From: Porphyridium purpureum
Lineage: Eukaryota; Rhodophyta; Bangiophyceae; Porphyridiales; Porphyridiaceae
DNA: 64,000 nt
Direction of reading: 5' to 3'
Assembly (NCBI GenBank): GCA_008690995.1
Contig: VRMN01000007.1
Location: forward strand, 558,001-622,000
A program made the translations under genes and the position numbers. Within the stretch, counting starts at the first letter, position 1; each line of letters starts with the position of its first letter. Below, in pieces: positions 1 to 8,250 of this stretch. The notes beneath the pieces were generated by a model. It did not search any database. It saw only the letters and a list, made by a program, of their open reading frames with translations, and was not told the DNA's origin.

Positions 1-868
1 TCGGTGCCACGGACGACGCACTCGTGACACTGCTCGAGTCCGACATGGAGTCTGTGTCCCGGCCTTCCCGCTCGCTCTGAGACGTGTGCAAGTTGGACTT
101 GCCCGCGCCGCGACCATATAGCTGGGCGAGAATCGATTGGCGCTCCTCCAGACTCGCCTTGGCCGGGATTCCGAGCGCGGCGTCTGCGTTGAGCAGCACG
201 ACCAGCACATTGATATTCCGCTTTGCGCCGGCAACTTGAGCTGCGTAGGACAGTTTCTCGCACGCGTACTTGACGCTGCGGTACTTGCGCAGCGCAGAGC
301 GCACCATGCGCACGCTTTGCTCCGGTCTCATCTTTTCCCAAAAGCCATCGCAGCCGAGCAGCACAAATTCATCTTCACAATCAGGCAAGTACTTGTAGCA
401 GGTAAAGTGCTCGAGCTCGTCAAAGCGCGCACTTGCGCTGGTCAGCACTTTGACCGCGCCTTCGACGCCACACAGCACGGCCGCGCCGCCGCCGGCGTTC
501 ACAAAGTAGCTGTAGCCGTCTCGAACCACCATCACCGTCGAGTTGGATCCGTGCATGAGCCCGCTCCGGTTCCACTGCTCGTACAGGCCGCGCTGGCAGT
601 CCAGCATGCCATTCTCCAGCGCAAGGTATAGCTCATCGTCGTACTCTCGCCGCGCGGCCACGCACTGCTGCAGGTTCTCCGCAATGTACTGGGTGCCAGT
701 CCCACCAGCGTAACCACCGTGCACTGCGAAGAAACCCGTCAGCTCGCCATCTCGGTTGAACCGTGTCACATCGCGCTCAACGACTGCCTGGCACGCAGAG
801 TCGAGCGTGCTCTTCTTTCCTCTGGCCGATACGACCCCGCTTGCCAGAAACCCCTCTAGATCATCCAT
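1..868 (-). CDS. PP2C-like protein phosphatase domain, probably catalytically dead, C-terminus off the window
   Basis: The gene reads leftward from an ATG at 866-868 and runs off the window start without a stop, so at least 289 residues are seen. The PP2C (PPM) fold is shown in order by GFFAVHGGY (equivalent of the FDGHGG motif), YFVNAGGGAAVL (equivalent of the VGDSRAVL motif), EFVLLGCDGFWEKM (DGLWD motif) and KRNINVLVVLL (equivalent of the DNITVIVV motif). In active PP2Cs the aspartates of the first, second and last motifs bind the two metal ions; here they read His, Gly and Asn, and only the DGFW Asp remains. Family membership is fairly firm. Loss of activity is inferred from these residues. 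The visible C-terminal tail is rich in Ser. The upstream stop lies at 983, with no other in-frame ATG between it and 868. Confidence 0.8.
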   Translation of the reverse strand, partial: MDDLEGFLASGVVSARGKKSTLDSACQAVVERDVTRFNRDGELTGFFAVHGGYAGGTGTQYIAENLQQCVAARREYDDELYLALENGMLDCQRGLYEQWNRSGLMHGSNSTVMVVRDGYSYFVNAGGGAAVLCGVEGAVKVLTSASARFDELEHFTCYKYLPDCEDEFVLLGCDGFWEKMRPEQSVRMVRSALRKYRSVKYACEKLSYAAQVAGAKRNINVLVVLLNADAALGIPAKASLEERQSILAQLYGRGAGKSNLHTSQSEREGRDTDSMSDSSSVTSASSVAP

Positions 869-2498
869 CCCGAGCGAGTTGGGAGCCGAGGTCGGCTTAC
901 TCAACTCACACCTTGCGCCTCCTTGGCTAGAGCCTGGGCAACTTGCAAAGAAGGAATCGCCGCGCCGGCTCGCTCGCAGGCATCACTATATACGCATCCC
1001 GCCCGCCGCGATGGACAAGAAGATCCGTTGTGTGTCGGACAAAATACACGCAACGCATACACGCTCTGCGCGTTGCTAAATTTCGTTGCTCATCAGACAG
1101 ACCTCACAGCCGCCGACCGAATCCAACGTGATGGACAAACATCTGACGCGGCACGGGTCTGTCGTGCCAAACCAGCACGGACGCGCCTTCCCTAACAGTG
1201 TTGACCGTCGCCATCACACCATTGTTGCTCGAAAGGAAGGGCTCACAAGTGCGCTTGAATCAATTGCGTTCCTCTTACCGACCACTTACAAACACGGTTC
1301 TATCAGTCAATCACAGCGCTGAGGCGCGGCCAAAGACGTTGCGCACGTGTTTGCACACTGTGCCGCTTTCTGCAATCAGCTCGCTTGTGGTTGAAACGAG
1401 AACACACCCGCGACACAACCAAGACCGCCGCCGCATGCCGGCGGACCAGCCGAACTCAAAAAAAAAAACCGACCGTGCCAAAGTGCACCGGAGCGTCGAA
1501 GGACAGAGAGGTCATCGACGTCGCCCTTCCTCCCACGTGGTGTGAGGCCACACAGCTTGCGCCCGCCGCTTGTTGCCGATGCCAGTGCCGATTCCAATAC
1601 GGCTGCCTGTGCCTCTGCTGCTGATACTGATACTGCTGATCCTGTTGATGATGACCGGGATGGATTCACATCCTCCGTCACCGCCACTGCCGCCCTTATT
1701 CTTCCTTCCTTCCTTCCCAAAGCCAGGACGCTCTTCTTCGTTCTACGTTCCTTCGCGTGTTTTGAGGGTTCAAACGACACCCACTCTTCTCCCCCCCACC
1801 GCGTAACGCTTTTACTTCTTCTGCTTGCTGCTGATCTGGACAGACGCACATATAACGGCCAACACCGGACCCTCCCAAAATCATCAAACAGATACTGAAA
1901 ATCATAAAAGCCGATGGCAGTTTCGACCGTTAGATAGATTGGCGGACGCAAGCGAAGGGGGGGGAATGACCCGGTGATGGGCTTATTTTTCACTTGTTTT
2001 CTTTATTGAAAAATTCAAAATGCAGGTCGGGATTCAATTTTTTGAAGGAGGAAGGACCAAGAAAAAAATTGGCGGTGCGGTGCGGGTGGGCGTGAGCTCG
2101 GATGTGGCGGAAGAGGCCGGGAGGAGATGGAAGAAAGCACATGGAACATGTGTGTGTGTGTGTGAGGGAGACGGTGGCAGTGGTGAGTGGGATGACTGCG
2201 ACACACGGCCGTACAGAGCGGTAGAAAGCTCGGGTTCCGCTTCACTTGTCGGTCAGGCTCCCACTGCTGCTGCTGTTGGTGCTGGGGTTGTTGCGTATAC
2301 AGCGGCGTGGAGCGTTGCGCGCTGGTGAAGGAAGGGTGGGTGGGGAAGGAAAGGAAGGACAGTGGCGCCGGAGAGTGGTGAAGAGGCATTGAGGTGGGCG
2401 TCTGGAGGGCTCGCAGTGGATGTGTAGATGTTGTTGTTGTTGTTGAGGAAGAGGACGTGGAATTGGTAGAGGAGGAAGGGTGGAGAAAAGTGCGAAGG
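869..2498. other. Long intergenic region between divergent PP2C-like and ammonium transporter genes
   Basis: No gene was recognised. The open frames here show no familiar domain and no good codon pattern. The stretch holds a TATA-like tatatacg near 988 that could serve the leftward gene, a TG dinucleotide run (about 2149-2164), and a purine-rich strand from about 2320 to the ammonium transporter ATG, including a short TTG triplet run near 2430. At 1.6 kb it is much longer than other gene spacings in this island. Confidence 0.4.
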
Positions 2499-4052
2499 AT
2501 GGCGGACGCGATGGAGGCGCTGCAGACGAGTTTGAGTGCGCTGGAGGCGCAGGTGGCCGGCCAGGCGACCGCGCTGGATACAGTGTTTTTGTGGGTGAGC
2601 TGCATGATGGTGTTTAGTATGCAGATCGGGTTTGCGATGCTCACGGCCGGCTCGGTGCGCACAAAGAATGTCAAGTCGGTGCTCATGAAGAACTGTTGCG
2701 ACGCCATGGTCGTGTCCCTCTCGTACTACTTGTTCGGCTACGCGTTTGCGTACGGCTCGTCTGCCAACGCGTTCATCGCGCACAGCAATTTTGCGCTCGC
2801 GGACTTTGACCCGAGCCAATACTTGTTCTTCGTGTTCCAGGCCTTGTTCTGCGCGACCGCCGCCACGATCGTGAGCGGCTCGGTTGCCGAGCGCATGACC
2901 TTCTTCGGGTACCTCGGCTACGCGTTTCTGATCAGCGCCTTTGTGTACCCGGTGGTGTCGCACTGGATTTGGTCGGGCGACGGTTGGCTCAGCGCGCTTG
3001 CGCCAGGTGAGGGACAGCCAGCGAGACTCTTCGGGCAGGGGGTCATAGACTTTGCGGGGTGCATTGTGGTGCACATTGTGGGCGGCTTTAGCGGCCTGAT
3101 GGGTTCGATCATCGTAGGCCCGCGCATCGGGCGCTTTGACGAGCTCGGCAAGGTGAATTACATCCCCGGTCACTCGTCGCCGCTGATTGCGCTGGGCGCG
3201 CTCTTGCTTTGGTTTGGCTGGTTTGGCTTTAACTGCGGATCAGCGCTGGCCGCAACTACCGCAGATCTTACTCCCGTAGTCCTATCGGACGGCACGTCTG
3301 TCGTTCCAGACTTGAGCCTGGTGATTCAGCGCGCCGGTGTCAACACCCTGTTGGCCGCAGTGGGTGGAGGCGTCGGAACGCTAGCGATCATTCGCGTCCG
3401 CGATGGGTACGTCGAGATGAGCACTACGCTCAACGGCCTACTGGCCGGGCTCGTGGGCGTCACGTCGTCTTGCGCGTTTGTCGAGCCGTACGCTGCGGTG
3501 GTCATTGGACTGGTCGCCGCCCTGATGTATGTGCTGTCGAGCATGCTGATTCTGAAGTTCAAGGTCGACGACCCGCTCGACGCGTTCCCCATCCACGGAG
3601 TGTGCGGTATCTGGGGTGCGTTTGCGTGCGGCCTGTTTAACGTGGAAGCGTACCAGGCGCAGGCAGGCTATTTGATTAAGAGCTGGGGCGGGTTTTACGG
3701 CGGCGGTGGTACTCTGCTCGGCGCCAACCTGATCGGCGTTCTTGTGACCATTGGCTGGGTGTGCGCTATCATGGCACCCTTCTTCCTTATCCTCAAACGC
3801 TTAGGCTTGCTGCGCATCTCGGAAGACGATGAGCTGCTCGGAAACGACTTTGAAGGGCACGGCGGGTACGCTTACCCGGAAGACACGATCGAGGCCACCG
3901 AGGGCGAGGAGACCATCCGCAAACTGCCGCCCAACATGCTCAAGGTCGACATGGGCTCCGATCGACGCATCGAAATCGAGACGCGCAAGAGCAGCGGCGG
4001 GCACGTGGGCGGTGGGCCATCGTCTCGCTCGCTCGATGACAGGATGCCTTGA
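2499..4052 (+). CDS. AMT/Mep/Rh-type ammonium transporter
   Basis: Predicted 517-residue polytopic membrane protein that would move ammonium across the plasma membrane or an internal membrane. The AMT signature is clear: DFAGCIVVHIVGG at about 184-196 and FPIHGVCGIWG at about 363-373, which carry the twin pore histidines (His192 and His366). LLLWFGWFGFNCGSAL lies between them. The hydrophobic profile agrees with the usual eleven membrane segments. The C-terminal tail of about 80 residues is hydrophilic and Ser/Arg-rich, as expected for the cytoplasmic regulatory tail of AMTs. The frame stays open upstream but has no earlier ATG, so MADAMEALQ is taken as the start. The gene is intronless. AMT rather than Rh is favoured because of the DFAGG-like signature. 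Confidence 0.95.
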   Translation: MADAMEALQTSLSALEAQVAGQATALDTVFLWVSCMMVFSMQIGFAMLTAGSVRTKNVKSVLMKNCCDAMVVSLSYYLFGYAFAYGSSANAFIAHSNFALADFDPSQYLFFVFQALFCATAATIVSGSVAERMTFFGYLGYAFLISAFVYPVVSHWIWSGDGWLSALAPGEGQPARLFGQGVIDFAGCIVVHIVGGFSGLMGSIIVGPRIGRFDELGKVNYIPGHSSPLIALGALLLWFGWFGFNCGSALAATTADLTPVVLSDGTSVVPDLSLVIQRAGVNTLLAAVGGGVGTLAIIRVRDGYVEMSTTLNGLLAGLVGVTSSCAFVEPYAAVVIGLVAALMYVLSSMLILKFKVDDPLDAFPIHGVCGIWGAFACGLFNVEAYQAQAGYLIKSWGGFYGGGGTLLGANLIGVLVTIGWVCAIMAPFFLILKRLGLLRISEDDELLGNDFEGHGGYAYPEDTIEATEGEETIRKLPPNMLKVDMGSDRRIEIETRKSSGGHVGGGPSSRSLDDRMP

Positions 4053-4620
4053 ACATCCGAGCCATGAAAAATGGAGCCGAGCTCTGCCTCTCACCTCTTT
4101 CCCAGATTGACAAATCTCCCGCAGTCCCTGTATCTATGTAAGTTAACTTTGCTGCCCTACGCAGCTTGTCCTGCTGATGCTGCTCTGCAGCACACGCAGC
4201 TTTTCAGCGCTTCCCGCCGTGATTTGATTTCGGAACGCCATCTGCATGCCCGCTCTGTTTCTAGACGTCCAAGGTAGCCATACGCTGTATCCAAAGGCCA
4301 AGAACAAGGCGTCCATCATTGCGTCCATCCATCAAATACATGCCATCTCTACTCGTCATCTTCTCCCACAAGACAAAGCGTCTTGTGTCTCCCAATGCAA
4401 ATGCTTCATTGCAATTCACATCACGTTGCAATTTGCATTCACATGTAATGCACAATTTCCGATGCAATTCTGCATTCCCTTATTTAACCTTTATTTTCAG
4501 TTTATGTTTATCACTTTTTTATTTTCTTTTTTCACCTCGTGCGCGAGTTTTTGAGTTGAGGGCAAGGCGGCGGAAGGGTTTGGGTTTGGGTTTGGGTTTG
4601 GGTTTGCGTGTGTGTCTGAG
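4053..4620. other. Intergenic region and leader before the GLTP gene
   Basis: No gene was seen. The stretch becomes AT-rich and pyrimidine-rich between about 4350 and 4550, then changes to a G-rich leader that carries five GGGTTT units immediately before the next start codon. Confidence 0.4.
4576..4605 (+). repeat. (GGGTTT)5 telomere-like hexamer run
   Basis: Five perfect GGGTTT units lie on the coding strand and end 15 bases before the ATG of the GLTP gene. The run would sit in the leader or at the transcription start. Such G-tracts can form quadruplexes and can bind telomere-repeat proteins; a role here is inference. Confidence 0.9.
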
Positions 4621-5319
4621 ATGGCGACGTCAGTGGCGGCCGATGCTGGTGGAGCTGCAGTTAGTGTCGCCGCTGTACCGGCCAAGTTTGATTTCGAGCG
4701 CATGCTGGTGGCGTTTGAAGAAATCAAGTTCTCGCGCGCGCCAGACGCAGGCGCCGCGCTGCCAGACACCGCGCTGTTTGTGCTGGCCATGAAGGAAGTC
4801 GCGCTGCTGTTTGATCACTTGGGGACTGGATTTGGGTTTGTGCGCGCAGATGTCGAGACAAAGACCGCCGTCATTTACGAGTATTATGCACAGGATACGA
4901 CCAAGAACGCGTTTCTGAGCGATATGGTCGAGGCAGAAATGGACGCAGGCACAATTCGCAAAAAGCCTCCGCCGTCCACGGGCCGCACGTTGCTTCGGCT
5001 CATGTGGGCTACAAAGTTTCTGTACTTGCTGATGGTGGAGTTGAGCGAGGCATACAAGCCGGACTCGAAAAAGACGCTCAAGAGCGCCGTCTCGACAGCC
5101 TACGACGCGGCGCTCGCGCCAAATCACGGATGGGTGGTGCGCAAGGCCGTCGGAGTCGCAGTCAATCTCTTGCCCACGAAGGACGTATTTTTGCAAAACC
5201 TCGGCGTTGACGCGTCGAGGCGTGATGAGTACTTGAAACGAGTGCAGGTGGCATTCGAGCCGCTTGTCCGGAAAATGTACGCATACTATGAGAAGCACCA
5301 GCTGCTCGACTTGCCGTGA
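4621..5319 (+). CDS. Glycolipid transfer protein (GLTP) domain protein
   Basis: Predicted 232-residue soluble protein of the GLTP fold, which extracts and carries sphingolipids between membranes. The diagnostic stretches are FDHLGTGFGFVRADVETK, TLLRLMWATKFL and AYDAALAPNHGWVVRK, followed by LPTKDVFL. In human GLTP the headgroup contacts are Asp48, Asn52, Trp96 and His140. Here the Asp, Trp and His are kept, but the residue four after the Asp is Lys. In the ceramide-1-phosphate carriers CPTP and ACD11 that position is Lys. The protein therefore mixes both patterns and its lipid headgroup cannot be called. The start is the first ATG (MATSVAADAG); the N-terminal 20 residues are Ala-rich. The gene is intronless and convergent with the HAD gene, about 100 bp away. 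Confidence 0.92.
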   Translation: MATSVAADAGGAAVSVAAVPAKFDFERMLVAFEEIKFSRAPDAGAALPDTALFVLAMKEVALLFDHLGTGFGFVRADVETKTAVIYEYYAQDTTKNAFLSDMVEAEMDAGTIRKKPPPSTGRTLLRLMWATKFLYLLMVELSEAYKPDSKKTLKSAVSTAYDAALAPNHGWVVRKAVGVAVNLLPTKDVFLQNLGVDASRRDEYLKRVQVAFEPLVRKMYAYYEKHQLLDLP

Positions 5320-5421
5320 GGTCACGGCGAGCGCGTCGATGCGCTTCTGTTTACATTATTCGTTGCCTACGCAACTGAATTTAAGTAAGGACCGCACACT
5401 TGAGCGTGCGTGCGTCCAAGT

Positions 5422-6099
5422 TTAGCTTAGCAAGTTGAAAATGGTGGCGTCGCTCCAGTCTTGGATGACGTGCTGTGCACCGTGCTTCCGTAGCGCCTCT
5501 GCGGAAATACTTGTAGAGATACCAACAATACAGCCAACTCGCGCCGCGACCGCAGCAGCTAGCCCGGCGGCCGAGTCCTCGACCACAAGGCATTCGTGGG
5601 GCTCCAGCCCGAGCCGCTGCGCGCCAATCAAGTATGGATCGGGAAACGGCTTTGCGCGCGGGCACTCCTCACCGATGACAAGATTTGCCGGTGTGAACCA
5701 GTCAAGCAACGCAATGCCCGTGAGAATGGCCTCGGCGTTGAGCCGCGGCGCGTTGGTGACGGCGCACCGCATCAGCTGCCGCTCCGAGTCGGCCCAGTGC
5801 GCAAAATCGTGCAGGCCGGCGATCGGCGCCAGAGCGCCCTGCACCTGACGCCGCCAGCGCGTCTCCTTTTCCAGCGCAAATGCGACGCGCTGTTCTGCGC
5901 TGAACTCGGGCACAATGCGCTGCAGAATCAGCTCGTTCGCGCCGCCGCTGATCTCCGTATCGAAGTACGCGCGCGTGATGGGCAGCCCGCCATTGAAACC
6001 CAGCGCGCTCAGCATCTCGCGATACACTTCAAAGTGCACATCGTCCGTGTTGCACAACGTGCCGTCGACATCCAGCAGCAAGCCTCGGATCCTTCCCAT
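5422..6099 (-). CDS. HAD-superfamily phosphatase (beta-phosphoglucomutase-like/sugar-phosphatase subgroup)
   Basis: Predicted 225-residue cytosolic hydrolase with all four HAD motifs: LLLDVDGTL with nucleophile Asp10 and acid/base Asp12, CAVTNAP (motif II), CPRAKPFPDPYL with the motif III Lys, and VVEDSAAGL (motif IV acidic). The cap insert between motifs I and II is alpha-helical in character, as in subclass IA enzymes such as beta-phosphoglucomutase, phosphoglycolate phosphatase and small sugar phosphatases. The substrate cannot be read from sequence. The ATG at 6097-6099 is the first usable start. The gene is divergent from the taspase gene with only 126 bp between starts. Confidence 0.92.
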   Translation of the reverse strand: MGRIRGLLLDVDGTLCNTDDVHFEVYREMLSALGFNGGLPITRAYFDTEISGGANELILQRIVPEFSAEQRVAFALEKETRWRRQVQGALAPIAGLHDFAHWADSERQLMRCAVTNAPRLNAEAILTGIALLDWFTPANLVIGEECPRAKPFPDPYLIGAQRLGLEPHECLVVEDSAAGLAAAVAARVGCIVGISTSISAEALRKHGAQHVIQDWSDATIFNLLS

Positions 6100-6225
6100 C
6101 ACGCCGCGCTCACTGTCCTCCTTGCGTCTCGTCTCCCGCTCGTCGTTCCGTCAGTGTTTGCTGCCAGGCACGATCTGCACGCGAGCTCGGGCGGCCCATC
6201 GTGTGGTCCCGGTGCCAGCGTGCTC
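6100..6225. promoter_or_regulatory. 126-bp shared upstream region of HAD and taspase genes
   Basis: Two start codons face away from each other with 126 bp between them, so both promoters must overlap here or lie inside the neighbouring coding sequence. No TATA box was seen; the sequence is GC-rich. Confidence 0.5.
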
Positions 6226-7497
6226 ATGGGCGCGACGCTGCTGGTGGTCCACGCAGGCGCCGGTGACATTCCCGCGGCGTCACGAACTGAGGCAGCGATA
6301 CTGCAAACGTTGCAAAGCGCGCTCAGGGCCGCGGCGACCGCGGCAGCGGCGACAACTCCGACGACCAGAGGTCAGGCGGCATGGACGCCCGCGTTGAGTG
6401 TCGCGGACCGCGCGTGTGCGGCGGTGGAAATTTTGGAACATGCTGCATGCACCAATGCCGGGCTGCACGTCGATCATCGTGCAGCGAGGAACGAGTATGG
6501 CGACGTCAGTGCGGACGCCACGATGGCTGTGTATGAGCGTGCCGCTGAGACAAACAAGGTGACATGGGGCAGTGTTGGTGCCATGGAGCCGAGCAGAAAT
6601 GCTTCGGACGCCGCGATTCATGCCGCGCATATGCTGCAGATGTGCAGGCAGCATGGCTTGTCTGATCGAACGCGGATGACGCCCAGCGTTCTTGTCGGAC
6701 CGGGAGCAAGCAGCTTTGTCTGTCGCGCCACCATGACACATGCAGAACAGAGCAGACTCGAATCGTACGCAAGGAGACTGGCATGTGACCGCTTGCTCTC
6801 GAGCTCGTTTTGGACACAAGTTCCTGATAGTGTGCGGTATCACTCTTCGCATGCGGCAACATTGCCGCTCGCAAATGACACAGGGCCCGAGCTGCATGCG
6901 AATCTAGCCGACGGCACTGGCGACGAGCATGGCATTAGTTTGTTTTCAGATACAGTAGGTTGCATTGTGGTCGACTCGCACGGGAACGTGGCGGCTGCGT
7001 CATCGTCAGGAGGAGCTTGGCTCAAGCCGCTTGGTACCATCAGCAGCGCAGCCATTTATGGAGCCGGGACTTTTGTGTCCAGTACAGGTGCCGCGTGCGC
7101 ATCAGGAATGGGCGACGCGATCATTGAGCATGCGCTCGCACGTCGTGCACTCCATTTGCAAGACGACGAGCATTGCTTGGCCGATGCTTTGCTGGCAACG
7201 CGCGCGCTGGCAGGGATCGTGAGTTGCACCTTTTTGCCCAGTGGTCAAAGTGATGAAGACATGGCACGCACGAGTGTGGCCATGAACTGGGCACACACAG
7301 TGCCTACATTTGCGCTCGGCTACGCAGTGGTCCCGGATGATTGTGATGGTGACCAGCGACATACAATAAAGGTCCAAGCGTGGATCTCGCGATACCGACA
7401 GAGTGCTCCCGAGACGAGCTCATCTGATCTGGTGGACGCGTCAACTTTGGTCGGATGCACTGAAGGGTCGAAGAAATTTGGACTCACTACAAGCTGA
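6226..7497 (+). CDS. Taspase 1-like threonine endopeptidase (Ntn hydrolase, asparaginase-2 family)
   Basis: Predicted 423-residue proenzyme that should cut itself before a catalytic Thr and then act as an Asp-specific endopeptidase or asparaginase. The cleavage site region is SDTVGCIVVD, with Thr243 as the likely nucleophile, followed by SSSGGAWLKPLG and AAIYGAGTF, the pattern of taspase 1. The alpha-subunit part starts VVHAGAGDIP and contains NAGLHVD and WGSVGAMEPS, also taspase-like. The length is near that of animal taspase (about 420). Plant-type asparaginases of the same family remain possible, but the segment after the Thr fits taspase better. The start is the only ATG before the first conserved motif; the open frame extends upstream without another ATG near it. 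Confidence 0.88.
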   Translation: MGATLLVVHAGAGDIPAASRTEAAILQTLQSALRAAATAAAATTPTTRGQAAWTPALSVADRACAAVEILEHAACTNAGLHVDHRAARNEYGDVSADATMAVYERAAETNKVTWGSVGAMEPSRNASDAAIHAAHMLQMCRQHGLSDRTRMTPSVLVGPGASSFVCRATMTHAEQSRLESYARRLACDRLLSSSFWTQVPDSVRYHSSHAATLPLANDTGPELHANLADGTGDEHGISLFSDTVGCIVVDSHGNVAAASSSGGAWLKPLGTISSAAIYGAGTFVSSTGAACASGMGDAIIEHALARRALHLQDDEHCLADALLATRALAGIVSCTFLPSGQSDEDMARTSVAMNWAHTVPTFALGYAVVPDDCDGDQRHTIKVQAWISRYRQSAPETSSSDLVDASTLVGCTEGSKKFGLTTS

Positions 7498-8250
7498 CAG
7501 TGAGGTACACAGACAGATTTTTATGTTGTGTGGTAGCCACCCTTTGGGAGGTAATATGCAAATGTTTACCTTGCGCGCATGATGGATTTGAATCTCTGGT
7601 CGATCCTTTTGGACGATTTAGCTCTGTTGATCGTCAGAATCATTGGCTGCACCAGTATTTTGCACAGTTCAGTGAGGTGCTGCAAGTTGTCTCTCGGGCA
7701 GATATCTGGCTGGCCATCTTGAATGAGCATATTGTCGGGCTTAACGAGCCCAACTAGTGAGGTTTTCGGCCGCAGCGTTGGCAATTAGTGCGCGATCTTA
7801 AGCTTTCTCGGCACCTCTCACATGTGTGTGAGCTCGGGACGGAGCAGCTGTCGACTTCAGTTGTGTGGATCTCAAAGCAACTTTCGGCATTATCTGACAT
7901 ATTCGTCGAGATATTGGGCAGCGGGCTCGTCGAATGCAGAAGCAGCAGGCTTTGGTAGCGCCCTTCACTTCTCATGGCGTACAGATACAGTTCTGTGCTG
8001 AGACTTGCGGTACTGTGCTCCACCGTGACTGAGACGCATGTGACTGGAAAACTATTCAACCTGTGCTCTGCTACTGCTCGAGTCGTGCACCAGAATTGCG
8101 CTGGCGTAGTTCAGAAGATGGATTTGTTCTTGTTTGAAAGGGACAGCGCATCGACCGACCCAAGCTTGACTCAGAAGGGGAACAAATACAATCGGCAAAT
8201 AGGAAATTGGTCATGTGTAGAGAAAAATCGCGCAGCTGTAATTAAGACCT
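7498..8250. other. Intergenic region with a short Cys-rich open frame, no recognised gene
   Basis: The stretch lies between the 3' ends of the taspase and LtrA-like genes. The minus strand has an open frame at about 7754-8059 containing CERCRESLRSRTNCQRCG, a CxxC...CxxC pattern, next to a second short frame at 7566-7784. Neither matches a family I know, and neither has convincing length. They may be untranslated sequence or the remains of an old insertion. Confidence 0.3.

Noticed and set aside
1376-1993. 205-codon minus-strand frame between PP2C-like and ammonium transporter genes
   Set aside because: Low-complexity Arg/Ser/Ala sequence, no known domain; includes homopolymer A run.
2253-3173. 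Minus-strand 306-codon frame opposite the ammonium transporter
   Set aside because: His/Arg-rich shadow of a GC-rich coding region without any domain.
5596-6225. Upstream open-frame extension of the taspase gene
   Set aside because: It overlaps the antisense HAD coding region and lacks homology; the conserved N-terminus begins right after the ATG at 6226.
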